Source: Actinomycetota bacterium
GTDB lineage: Bacteria; Actinomycetota; Acidimicrobiia; Acidimicrobiales; Iamiaceae
NCBI GenBank assembly: GCA_963169755.1
Contig: CAUJFC010000174.1
Span: forward strand, 1-37,660
DNA: 37,660 nt
Reading direction: 5' to 3'
The translations under genes and the position numbers were made by a program. Positions 1-7,875 of the stretch are shown one piece after another (the first letter of the stretch is position 1; each line of letters opens with the position of its first letter). A model generated the notes under the pieces. It was given only the letters and a program-made list of their open reading frames with translations, did not search any database and had not been told where the DNA came from.

Positions 1-280
1 CACGACGGGCACCCCGATCGATCCAGCCAACCTGCGCCGCACGGTGCGCAAGGTCGCCAAGGCCGCCGGCATCGACAAGGGCGTGAACCCCTACGACTTC
101 CGTCGGACCATGGTCTCGCTGCTGTCGGCCGCAGACGTGTCGGGCGAACGCATCGCCGATGTCGCCGGCAACGACGCCAAGACGGCGCTGAGCGTCTACC
201 GCCACCGCATGGACCCCATCGTCGAGGACGCCGTCGCCCCCATGGACGAGCTGTTCGAGGATCCCGACCGGTCCGAGTGA
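1..280 (+). CDS. Tyrosine recombinase/integrase, C-terminal fragment (5' end off window)
   Basis: The frame is open from base 2 and ends in TGA at 280, so only the last ~92 residues are visible. They resemble the catalytic C-terminus of phage-type tyrosine recombinases, which cut and rejoin DNA at attachment sites. There is a GTPIDPANLRR-like stretch, then DFRRTMVSLLSAA..ERIADVAG, then a VYRH motif carrying the likely nucleophilic Tyr. Compared with the usual box (TPHDLRRT...GH...VYRH), the first His is Tyr (NPYDFRR) and the His/Trp after the Gly is Asn (AGND). Two normally catalytic positions therefore look substituted. The gene points at the 3' end of a tRNA-Val 212 nt away, which is the usual arrangement for an integrative element. 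I infer the right end of an integrated element or its remnant. Whether it is active cannot be judged from this fragment. Confidence 0.8.
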   Translation, partial: TTGTPIDPANLRRTVRKVAKAAGIDKGVNPYDFRRTMVSLLSAADVSGERIADVAGNDAKTALSVYRHRMDPIVEDAVAPMDELFEDPDRSE

Positions 281-408
281 CTGCGCGCGACCATCGCGAT
301 CGGATGAACGGAGCTCGACCGCCGCCCGTCGTGGTGGCTCGGTGAACGCTGCGGAACGCCGCCCGGGGTCGTGGAGATCTGCCCCGATCCGGGCAAGTCA
401 GAGGACGC

Positions 409-432
409 ATAGGCTGCCAAATAGGCTGCCAA
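409..432. repeat. 12-bp perfect tandem duplication near the tRNA/integrase boundary
   Basis: ATAGGCTGCCAA occurs twice back to back with no mismatch, between the integrase stop and the tRNA 3' hairpin. Its position would suit an arm-type binding site of a recombinase or excisionase, but that is inference. It may also be a chance slippage duplication, like others in this window. Confidence 0.6.
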
Positions 433-455
433 AGGTCACCTCCGGCCCGAAAACG

Positions 456-489
456 CGGTTGACCTGCGGAGGTTTCCGCAGGTCAACCG
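456..489 (-). terminator. Perfect 15-bp hairpin 3' of tRNA-Val
   Basis: CGGTTGACCTGCGGA pairs perfectly with TCCGCAGGTCAACCG across a 4-nt loop. On the minus strand it begins 2 nt after the tRNA discriminator base and is followed by CGTTTTCG, so it fits an intrinsic terminator or 3'-processing hairpin for the tRNA. Confidence 0.65.
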
Positions 490-491
490 GG

Positions 492-565
492 TGGGCGATG
501 AGGGAGTCGAACCCCCGACCCCCTGCGCGTCATGCAGGTGCTCTAGCCAACTGAGCTAATCGCCC
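492..565 (-). tRNA. tRNA-Val (anticodon GAC)
   Basis: The reverse strand folds into a full cloverleaf: acceptor GGGCGAT/ATCGCCC, D stem GCTC/GAGC, anticodon stem CCTGC/GCAGG with loop ATGACGC, a 5-nt variable loop, and T stem GGGGG/CCCTC (one G-T pair) with loop TTCGACT. The discriminator base is A. The middle of the anticodon loop is GAC, which reads GUC, so this is a valine tRNA. No CCA is encoded. A TACCTT -10-like hexamer lies about 10 nt upstream of the mature 5' end (576-581 on the plus strand); no clear -35 was seen. The 3' half faces an integrase gene, so it is a plausible attachment site. Confidence 0.95.
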
Positions 566-877
566 GGGGACCGACAAGGTAGCAGCCGGGCGCAGCCGTA
601 CCGAAGCCCGATGCCCACCAGCGGCGGAAACCTCCGGGATCGAGCCCGAGCTGTCCAGCAGGCCGGTTCTTCGGCCATGCCCCGTCCCGATGCCCAGTGG
701 AGACAGCCGGGCGCTGAGAGGCGTGGAGCGAGGACCGCTAGGGCTGGGTGTCGTTGGGTGAAGGCACCGCAGGGCCCCACTGCGACTTGGAGCGTCAAGT
801 CAGACGCTCTCCGTGAGTATCAGAAATTATTGCGGAGTTTTCGACCATTTCAATGCTCGTTGTCACACCCTCTGTCC
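566..877. other. Gene-free stretch between tRNA-Val and the HNH gene
   Basis: Long ORFs run through this segment, but I see no recognisable protein in them. It holds the presumed tRNA promoter at its left end. It also holds a small perfect inverted repeat GAGCGTC-AAGTCA-GACGCTC (790-809) and a more AT-rich patch at about 818-855. The AT-rich patch is probably the promoter region of the HNH gene, but no confident -35/-10 pair could be assigned. Confidence 0.5.
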
Positions 878-2377
878 ATGATGTTCGGCATGGACGACTT
901 CACCGGACCCCAGCCTTCAGGCGCGGTCGACCACCCCTCATGCCCAGGGCAGGGTACCGAGGGTGCCGGGGGCCCCGAGGGCACCACCCGCTCCAACCGG
1001 GCCGATGCTGGGGCGGCCAGGTCTCGGCCTGACTGGGCGGCACCCGCAGCCGGCCGGGGGCGGTGGGACCAGGGGCGGCGGGCCACTGGGCCGGTGGAGG
1101 GCCTGGCGACAGAAGTGGTGTCGGTGTTGGAGGCGCTGGCGGGGCCAGAGAGCCTCGACGACGCTTCACTGGCCGAGGCGGTGACTGGGCTGGTTCGGGT
1201 GCGGTCGCTGCTCGATGCGCTCACGGCAGGGTTCGTGAGCCGCTGGGACTCGCGTCACCTCTGGGCCGATGACGGATCCCGGTCGGCGGGGGCGCGGTTG
1301 GGCCGTGACGCTGGATGCCGCAAGCAGACGGCAGGGCGGATGGTCCACACCGCCCGCACCGTGCGGTCCATGCCGAAGGTCGCCAAGGCCTGGCGGGCCG
1401 GACAGATCTCCACCGATCACGTCGAGCGCATGGTCCGCGCTGCCACCCCCGAACGTGCCGCCGCATTCGCCGAGGCCGAGGACCATCTGGTGCACATGGC
1501 CACCACTTCTGACTGGTCGGTGTTCGACCATGCCGTCGCCATGTTCGAGGCGGCCACCGACGACGACCTGTGCGATCCGTCGAACCCCGATGATCTGGCC
1601 AAACGAGACAAACGAGAGCGGGCCCATCGCAACATGCGCCCGGTGCAGGTCGGAGACCGCTGGCACCTGCCCGGAAGCCTCGACAAGGTCGGAGGCCAGA
1701 AGTTCGCCGACGTGTGGGAACGGATCCGCAACGAACTGTGGGAAGCCGACATGGCCACCGCCCGCCGAGAATGTGGCCCCGACGCCTCTGCGGCGGAGGT
1801 GACCGCCAGAGCCGCCGAGATACGCACCCACGCCCAACGCGGCGCCGACGCCCTCGTCGAGATGGCCACCCGGGCCGCCGCCACCCCCGCGGAGGGTCAA
1901 CGGCCCCGGCCTCTCATCAGTGTGATCGTGTCGAAGGATGAACTGTGCGGCCCGATCCGCCAAACCTTCAACGGACTCGTGCTGTCACGGCTCGAAGTTG
2001 CCCAGCTTCTGTTCGAAGCCGACTTCGAACGCATCATCTTCGGACCAACCGGCCAACCCGTCGACGTGTCCAGCACCCAACGGTTCTTCACCGGCGGATG
2101 GCGTCGCGCCGTCGAAGTACGAGACCGCGTGTGCCAACACCCCACATGTGACATCACCGCCGAGTACTGCCAGGTCGACCACATCGTCGAACACGCCGAC
2201 GGCGGCCCCACTTCGGTCGAGAACGGGCGACTGCTGTGCCCCCAGCACAACCACCAACGCCCCGGCCGCATCCCACCACCCACCAGCCGACGAGACCGAC
2301 CCAACCGAGGTGGCAGCCGAAGCGGCACCAGCCCCGCAACCAGCCGAGACGAAGACGGTGACCCCGACCAACCCTGA
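878..2377 (+). CDS. DUF222 / HNH endonuclease domain protein (13E12 repeat family)
   Basis: About 499 residues if started at the ATG at 878; ATGs at 881 and 890 are equally possible. The ORF is open back to 611, but that extension is Pro/Arg/Gly-rich and unlike the family. The middle is a helical DUF222 region (LVRVRSLLDALTAGFVSRWD onward). The C-terminus carries an HNH nuclease site with paired cysteines (CQHPTC), VDHIVEHADGG, an ENGRLLC segment and a final CPQHN. This family is expanded in many actinobacterial genomes, where copies behave like mobile or homing-type elements; the biological target is not known to me. It lies between a tRNA-associated integrase and core dnaE, fitting an accessory edge. 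It converges on dnaE across a repeat array. Confidence 0.85.
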   Translation: MMFGMDDFTGPQPSGAVDHPSCPGQGTEGAGGPEGTTRSNRADAGAARSRPDWAAPAAGRGRWDQGRRATGPVEGLATEVVSVLEALAGPESLDDASLAEAVTGLVRVRSLLDALTAGFVSRWDSRHLWADDGSRSAGARLGRDAGCRKQTAGRMVHTARTVRSMPKVAKAWRAGQISTDHVERMVRAATPERAAAFAEAEDHLVHMATTSDWSVFDHAVAMFEAATDDDLCDPSNPDDLAKRDKRERAHRNMRPVQVGDRWHLPGSLDKVGGQKFADVWERIRNELWEADMATARRECGPDASAAEVTARAAEIRTHAQRGADALVEMATRAAATPAEGQRPRPLISVIVSKDELCGPIRQTFNGLVLSRLEVAQLLFEADFERIIFGPTGQPVDVSSTQRFFTGGWRRAVEVRDRVCQHPTCDITAEYCQVDHIVEHADGGPTSVENGRLLCPQHNHQRPGRIPPPTSRRDRPNRGGSRSGTSPATSRDEDGDPDQP

Positions 2378-2483
2378 TCCAGGTGGGGGTCCTCGACAGC
2401 TCGGAGAGCCATGCCGTCATCCGGGTCCGGCCAGTGACAGGTGGGACGAGCCGCACCTTCGTCCGGCAGGTGGGTAGGTCGCG

Positions 2484-2627
2484 TCAGATCAGGCCAGACC
2501 AGATCAGGAGGCCAGACCAGATCAGGAGGTCAGACCAGATCAGGGGATCAGATCAGATCAGGAGGTCAGACCAGATCAGGTCCGGTCAGACCAGATCAGA
2601 GGGTCACACCAGATCAGGTCCGGTCAG
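2484..2627. repeat. GATC-rich 18-bp tandem array between HNH gene and dnaE
   Basis: About eight imperfect units of the form AGACCAGATCAGGAGGTC follow each other with an 18-bp period; two units are 20 bp because GGAGG is replaced by GGTCCGG. About ten GATC tetramers occur in about 145 bp. The array lies in the convergent gap between the stop codons of the HNH gene and dnaE. Plus-strand ORFs read through it as a RSDQIR-type repeat, but they overlap dnaE antisense and look spurious. There are no unique spacers, so it is not a CRISPR array. Confidence 0.85.
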
Positions 2628-2655
2628 CGCGGCTGGTGGGGTCAGGGGTGGCCCG

Positions 2656-5600
2656 CTACAGGATGGCGGTCTGGCCCAACAGCACCCGCAGTTCACCGAT
2701 CAGTCCGCCGGAAGTGTCCACACAGAACTGTTCGGAGAGGCGCAGCACCTTGTCTTCGCCCAGGTGAAGGAACACCGGGGCCTCACCCGGGAAGCGCACC
2801 AGCAGCGCCTTCAGCTCATCGACCGTCTCCTGGCTGAGCTTGGCGGGCGACACCTTCAGGCGCAGCGGCGGCGCTCCGTCGGTGACACCGTCGAACACCT
2901 CCACGTCCATGGCGATGAACTTGGGCTGATCGTCGCGACGGTCGACCCGGCCCTTCACCAACAGCACCGCATCGTCGGCCAGCAGGTGACCGATGTCGGC
3001 CATGGTCTTGGGGAACACCATCACCTCGATCGAGGTCTGGAGATCCTCCAAGACGAACACCGCCATGAGGTCGCCCTTCTTGGTCCACTTGCGCTGAAGA
3101 CCAGTTACCACCCCGCCGATCAGGCGCATGACACCGTCGTCGACCTCGGCCAGGTCGGCGATAGTGCCATCGGTCCGACGAGCCAGTGCCGCCTCGGCCC
3201 CCATCAGCGGGTGGTCGCTCACATACAGGCCCAGCATCTCCTTCTCGAAGGCGAGCTGTTCCTTCTTGTCGAAGGTCAGGGCGGGAATGGCCACCCGCTC
3301 ATCGAAGACACCGCCGCTGTCGGCCTCGTCGCCGAACAGTGAGAAAACGCCGACGTCACGCTCCTTACGCCGGGCGATGACGCCGTCGACGATCTGTTCG
3401 TACACCGCCAGCAGACCCCGCCGGGGATGCCCGAGCGAATCGAACCCACCGGCCTTGATCAGCGACTCCAGGGTCTTCTTGTTCAGCACCGCCAGGTCGA
3501 CCCGCTCACAGAAGTCGTAGAAATCCGAGAAGGGACCGTTGGCGTCACGCTCCTCGATGATCTTCTCGACCAGAGCCTCACCCACGTTGCGCACCGCTGA
3601 CAACCCGAAGGGGATCACCTCGGTACCGTCATCGAGTCGTGCCGGTTCGAAGTCGGACGCCGAACGGTTCACATCGGGAACCAACACCTGGATGCCCATG
3701 GTGCGGCACTCGTTGAGGTAGACCGCCGCCTTCTCCAGGCTGGTCTTGACGCTGGTGAGCAGAGCCGACAGGTACTCCACCGGATAGTGGGCCTTGAGGT
3801 AGGCCGTCTGGTAGCTGACCAGGCCGTAACCGAAGCTGTGGCTCTTGTTGAAGGCGTAGTTGGCGAAACCCTCGATGGTCTCGAACAGGGCGGTACCCAG
3901 CTCGCTGCCGTAGCCGGTGGCCTCGCAACCGTTGACGAAGCTGGCCCGCTCCTTGGCCATCAGCTCTGGCTTCTTCTTGCCGCACGCCTTGCGCAGGTTG
4001 TCGGCCTCGGCCAGCGAGTAGCCGGCGAAACGCTGGCTCACCCGCATCACCGACTCCTGGTAGATCATCAGGCCGTAGGTGTCGGCCAGCAGTTCCTCGG
4101 CATCAGGGTGGAAGTACGTCACCGGCTTGCGGCCGTTCTTGATGTCGGCGTAGTCGTTGTGCATGTTCACCGACATGGGACCGGGCCGGTAGAGGGCCAC
4201 CAGCGCGGCGATGTCCTCGAAACAGGTGGGAGCCAGCGAACGCATGAGGGTGCGCATGGCCCCGCCCTCGAGCTGGAACACCCCGATCGACTCACCCCGG
4301 CACAACATGGCCAGCGTGTCGGCATCGTCCAGAGCCACCCTGTCGATATCGAGGTCGACGCCTCGGAACCGCTTGATCATGGCCAGGGTGTCGGAGATGA
4401 CGTCCAGGTTGCGCAGACCCAAGAAGTCCATCTTGAGCAGGCCCAGCTCTTCGACCCCACCCATCTCGTACTGGGTGACCACCGGAGCATCTTCCACCGC
4501 CTGACCGGCGGCGGGCTTGCGCTGGATGGGCAGGTAGGTGGTCAGCGGATCCTTGGTGATCACCACGGCAGCGGCATGGATACCGTCCTGGCGACGCAGC
4601 CCCTCGAGCCCGCGGGCCACGTCGATCACCTTCTTGGCGTCGGGGTCCTCGTGGTACATCTGGCGCAGGTCGGTGGCCATCTTGTAGCCGTCTTCGTACT
4701 TGGGGTGCTGTTCGAGACAGGCATACAGCGGGGTGTCACGCCCCATCACCAGCGGCGGCATGGCTTTGGCCACCTTGTCTCCCACCGCGTACGGGTACCC
4801 CAGCACGCGGGCGGCGTCGCGCACCGCGGCCCGAGCCTTGATGGTGGAGAACGTGACGATCTGGGCCACGTGGTCACGCCCGTATCGCTCGGCGGCGTAG
4901 CGGATCATCTCGTCGCGATAGCGAGAGTCGAAGTCCATGTCGATATCGGGCATGGAGATACGACTGGGGTTGAGGAACCGTTCGAACAGCAGGTCGTAGC
5001 GGATCGGGTCCAGATCGGTGATCCACAGCGTGTAGGCCACCGCGCACCCGGCGGCGGACCCACGGCCCGGCCCCACTCGGATGTTGTTGTCGCGAGCGTG
5101 ACGGATCAGGTCCCAGGTGATCAGGAAGTACGAGCTGAACCCCATGTCGCCGATGACTTGGAGCTCGTAGGCCAGACGTTCGACCACGCTGTCGGGCAAC
5201 GGGTCGCCCCATCGCTTGCGGGCCCCCTCGAAGGTGAGGTGGCGCAGATACTCGGCGTCGGTCTCGAACCCCTCGGGCAGCGGGAAGTTGGGCAACAGGG
5301 CGTCACCGAACTCGATCTCGACGTTGCACCGCTCGGCCACCCACAGGGTGTTGTCGCAGGCCACCTCGACCTCACGGAACAGCTCGCGCATCTCCCGGGC
5401 CGACTTCAGGTAGTGGTCGTCGCCGTGGAACTTGAACCGGTCGGGGTCGCTCATCAGCGACCCGGTCTGCACACACAGCAGGGCGTCGTGAGCCACGGCG
5501 TCGTCGCGGCGGGTGTAGTGGCTGTCGTTGGTGGCCAGCAGCGGAGCCCCGAGCCGCTTGGCGATGTCGAACAGCATCGGGTTGGTGCGGTGCTGATCGG

Positions 5601-6183
5601 GGATGCCGTGGTCCTGGATCTCCACGAACAGGTTGTCGCGCCCGAAGATGTCCTGGAGCCGACCGGCCGCCTTCAGACCGGCCTCCTCGTCACCCCGCAT
5701 CAGGTGCTGGAGGACATGCCCACCGAGGCATCCGGTGGTGGCGATGATGCCCTCGGAGTGCTGGTCGAGCAGATCCCAGTCGACCCGGGGCTTGTAGTAA
5801 TAGCCCTCCATGAAGGCTCGGCTGGAGAGTTGGATCAGGTTCCGGTAGCCGGCAGCATTCTCGGCCAGCGCGGTCAGGTGGTAATAGAGCTTCTTGCCGC
5901 CCTCGGCGTCGCCCCCGGAGTCGTCGACCTTGCCCCGCCGGCTGGGGCGTTCCAGCCGCGAGTCGTAGGCCATGTAGAGCTCGGACCCCAGGATCGGCTT
6001 GATGCCGTGGCTACGGGCCGCCTTGTAGAACGGCAGGATCCCGTACATGTTGCCGTGGTCGGTGATGCCGATGGCGGGCTGGCCATCGGCAGCGGCCGCC
6101 GCTACCACGTCGTCGACCCGGGCGGCACCGTCGAGCATCGAGTACTCGGTGTGCACATGGAGGTGGGTGAACGAATCGCCCAC
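2656..6183 (-). CDS. dnaE: DNA polymerase III subunit alpha (replicative DnaE)
   Basis: About 1175 residues, normal for the main replicative DnaE. It copies the chromosome as the catalytic subunit of the Pol III holoenzyme. The N-terminal PHP domain begins at once (THLHVHTEYSMLDG, then ITDHGNMYG). The polymerase active site shows PDIDMDFD at about residues 408-415 and KMDFLGLRNL at about 585, which supply the three catalytic aspartates. It is followed by the helix-hairpin-helix part and a C-terminal OB-fold region (LIGGVVTGLQRKWTKKGDLMA). I chose the GTG at 6183 because GGAAGGAAG precedes it by 4 nt and the PHP motif follows directly; the longer ORF to 6291 runs through a palindromic promoter-like region. 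It is probably transcribed alone. The upstream palindrome suggests DNA-replication-linked control (inference). Confidence 0.97.
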   Translation of the reverse strand: MGDSFTHLHVHTEYSMLDGAARVDDVVAAAAADGQPAIGITDHGNMYGILPFYKAARSHGIKPILGSELYMAYDSRLERPSRRGKVDDSGGDAEGGKKLYYHLTALAENAAGYRNLIQLSSRAFMEGYYYKPRVDWDLLDQHSEGIIATTGCLGGHVLQHLMRGDEEAGLKAAGRLQDIFGRDNLFVEIQDHGIPDQHRTNPMLFDIAKRLGAPLLATNDSHYTRRDDAVAHDALLCVQTGSLMSDPDRFKFHGDDHYLKSAREMRELFREVEVACDNTLWVAERCNVEIEFGDALLPNFPLPEGFETDAEYLRHLTFEGARKRWGDPLPDSVVERLAYELQVIGDMGFSSYFLITWDLIRHARDNNIRVGPGRGSAAGCAVAYTLWITDLDPIRYDLLFERFLNPSRISMPDIDMDFDSRYRDEMIRYAAERYGRDHVAQIVTFSTIKARAAVRDAARVLGYPYAVGDKVAKAMPPLVMGRDTPLYACLEQHPKYEDGYKMATDLRQMYHEDPDAKKVIDVARGLEGLRRQDGIHAAAVVITKDPLTTYLPIQRKPAAGQAVEDAPVVTQYEMGGVEELGLLKMDFLGLRNLDVISDTLAMIKRFRGVDLDIDRVALDDADTLAMLCRGESIGVFQLEGGAMRTLMRSLAPTCFEDIAALVALYRPGPMSVNMHNDYADIKNGRKPVTYFHPDAEELLADTYGLMIYQESVMRVSQRFAGYSLAEADNLRKACGKKKPELMAKERASFVNGCEATGYGSELGTALFETIEGFANYAFNKSHSFGYGLVSYQTAYLKAHYPVEYLSALLTSVKTSLEKAAVYLNECRTMGIQVLVPDVNRSASDFEPARLDDGTEVIPFGLSAVRNVGEALVEKIIEERDANGPFSDFYDFCERVDLAVLNKKTLESLIKAGGFDSLGHPRRGLLAVYEQIVDGVIARRKERDVGVFSLFGDEADSGGVFDERVAIPALTFDKKEQLAFEKEMLGLYVSDHPLMGAEAALARRTDGTIADLAEVDDGVMRLIGGVVTGLQRKWTKKGDLMAVFVLEDLQTSIEVMVFPKTMADIGHLLADDAVLLVKGRVDRRDDQPKFIAMDVEVFDGVTDGAPPLRLKVSPAKLSQETVDELKALLVRFPGEAPVFLHLGEDKVLRLSEQFCVDTSGGLIGELRVLLGQTAIL

Positions 6184-6221
6184 GAGACTTCCTTCCAATG
6201 CAGCCAGGGGCAGTTCCCCAC

Positions 6222-6261
6222 AGTTCATCCACAGCCCTTGTCCACCGTCTGTGGATGAACT
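6222..6261 (-). promoter_or_regulatory. Perfect 13-bp palindrome with DnaA-box-like 9-mers upstream of dnaE
   Basis: AGTTCATCCACAG (6222-6234) is mirrored exactly by CTGTGGATGAACT (6249-6261). Each arm holds TCATCCACA, one base from the classic DnaA box TTATCCACA. The 14-nt spacer contributes to TTGTCCACC (6238-6246), one base from the actinobacterial box TTGTCCACA. The element lies 39-78 nt upstream of the chosen dnaE start, where a promoter or operator would be. DnaA binding is an inference; another regulator binding a long palindrome is equally possible. Confidence 0.6.
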
Positions 6262-6340
6262 ACACGGCTGTGTTTTCGACCGTACCACCACCGCCTCCGC
6301 CCTGCCTCGCCGACGGTCCAGGGCCGATGCCGGGCTACTC

Positions 6341-6372
6341 AGGAAGTGTGTCGTTCAGGAGGTGTGTCGTTC
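6341..6372. repeat. 16-bp tandem duplication just past the propeller-protein stop
   Basis: Two adjacent copies of AGGAAGTGTGTCGTTC (second copy AGGAGGTGTGTCGTTC) differ at one base. They start 10 nt beyond the stop codon of the 6383-7855 gene and lie upstream of dnaE. Confidence 0.6.
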
Positions 6373-6382
6373 AGAGACCGTG

Positions 6383-7855
6383 TTACTCCGGCGGCCGGGC
6401 GGCCGGGCGCACCCGCACTGTTGTGAGTTTGGGGTTGGTTCCCTCCCCCACCGTCACGTAGCCCAGGCCGTCGGGGGTCAGGGCCACCGATTCTCCCTGG
6501 AACTCGACCGGGGCGATCGCCCGGCACCGGAGGCTCTTGTCGGTCAAGGCCTCGGCCACGCTCTGCCCGGTGGGTACCGCCACCACGAACACCGAGCCGT
6601 AGGTGCGCAACACCACGGTCGAACCGTCGGTCGACAGGTCGGCTCCGGTGAGCAGACTGGTGACCCCGTCGCCCACCGCGAACTCCCCCAACGGCTCGGC
6701 GGTCACCGACGCACCAACAGCGGTCCGATCGGTGCCCTCTGTCGATCCTGCCAACCCGGCGGGCACCGCCACCCGGTAGATACGGCTGCGGCCCGGTTCC
6801 TTGGTGAACAGCAACACCGAACCATCGGGGGTGCCCACCACGGCCTCGGTGTCGTGGGGACCGTCGGGATAGACCACCCCGACGGTCGCGGCCGACACCG
6901 AGGTGGCTCCCGCCGGCGGCACCGGCACCCGGTACAGCACCACCTCGGAGCGGGGCGAGATGTTGCCGCCAGTGTCGGCCAGCCACAGCGCGCTGCGATC
7001 CGGGGCAGCCACCGCCACGTCCTCCCAGTCCACGTTCTCGGCCCCCTCGACGGTGACCGTGCGCACCACCGTCGCCGGCCCCTCCAACGCCTCCCCTGAG
7101 CCGGACGACGCCGAGCTGGAGGACGCCGAGCCGGAGGACGAGGATCCATACGACGCCGAACCGGAGGACGAGGATCCATACGAGGTCGAGCCCGAAGAGG
7201 GTGCCTGTGGGCTCAAACCGAACATTCGGGCACTGTCGCCCGAGTCGTTGATGACCCAGGCCACACCAGCGGAGTCGATCGCCACTCCCGACACCTCGAC
7301 CAGGCCGGGATCGGCGATCGGCGCCGATACCGACTCGACCACCAGGTCCCCGGCACAGGCCGCGGTGTGCAACCGTCCGCCTTCACCGTCTCCGTCTCTG
7401 TCTCCTTCTCTGTCACCTTCTCCGTGTCCGTCTCTGCCGTCGCGGTCGCGGCCGCTCCCGGTGCCGCTGGAGTCAGCGGTGGTCGACGAGTCGTCGGCGT
7501 CCGCACCCGCCCACGGTGATGTCTCACTGCTTCCCGACCGGGGGATGTCACGGGTCGAGCCAACCGCTCCGGAGCGGCTGGTCGCAAGAGAGTCACCGCC
7601 ACCGGGCCACCGACCAATGGCCACCATGCCGACCGCCACCAGGGCGACCACTGCCAGCACCGCCACCGCCCACCACCACGCCGCCGGGACCGACCTCGAC
7701 CGGTTCCGAGGGTTCGCCAGAGGCTCCGGGCCACTTGTTGATGACTGCTCCGGTGAGTCGGGCACATCCGGCGGGTCCGGCGGGTCCGGCACGTCCGGCA
7801 CGTCCGGCGGGTCCAGCGGGTCCGGCGGCCTTGGCAGATCAGTCGGCCCGGACAT
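6383..7855 (-). CDS. Membrane-anchored, low-complexity, beta-propeller-like protein of unknown function
   Basis: 490 residues. The N-terminal ~45 residues are a Pro/Asp repeat (PPDVPDVPDPPDPPDVPD) predicted to lie in the cytoplasm. One membrane helix follows (AAWWWAVAVLAVVALVAVGM), then Asp/Gly/Arg-rich and Ser/Gly-rich linkers, including a near-exact 30-nt duplication encoding GSSSSGSASY. The outer domain has repeated strand-rich motifs (VEVSGVAIDSAGVAWVINDS, NVDWEDVAVA, LWLADTGGN, YPDGPHDTEAVVGTPDG) typical of secreted propeller-fold proteins with a DxxG/DTGGN pattern. I do not recognise a named family, and no catalytic residues are evident. It starts 20 nt after bpa ends, so it is probably the last gene of a phosphatase-bpa operon. 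A sensor or scaffold role is only a guess. Confidence 0.75.
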   Translation of the reverse strand: MSGPTDLPRPPDPLDPPDVPDVPDPPDPPDVPDSPEQSSTSGPEPLANPRNRSRSVPAAWWWAVAVLAVVALVAVGMVAIGRWPGGGDSLATSRSGAVGSTRDIPRSGSSETSPWAGADADDSSTTADSSGTGSGRDRDGRDGHGEGDREGDRDGDGEGGRLHTAACAGDLVVESVSAPIADPGLVEVSGVAIDSAGVAWVINDSGDSARMFGLSPQAPSSGSTSYGSSSSGSASYGSSSSGSASSSSASSGSGEALEGPATVVRTVTVEGAENVDWEDVAVAAPDRSALWLADTGGNISPRSEVVLYRVPVPPAGATSVSAATVGVVYPDGPHDTEAVVGTPDGSVLLFTKEPGRSRIYRVAVPAGLAGSTEGTDRTAVGASVTAEPLGEFAVGDGVTSLLTGADLSTDGSTVVLRTYGSVFVVAVPTGQSVAEALTDKSLRCRAIAPVEFQGESVALTPDGLGYVTVGEGTNPKLTTVRVRPAARPPE

Positions 7856-7875
7856 GTCGGACCGATCGGCCGAGC

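Noticed and set aside
1166-1963. 265-residue minus-strand ORF in the HNH gene
   Set aside because: Antisense to the DUF222/HNH gene; Gly-rich mirror ORF without domains.
2484-2627. CRISPR array
   Set aside because: Units are 18-20 bp, contiguous and without variable spacers; no cas genes nearby.
3787-6258. 823-residue plus-strand ORF opposite dnaE
   Set aside because: It is fully antisense to a clear dnaE, has no recognisable domain and is a typical high-GC mirror ORF.
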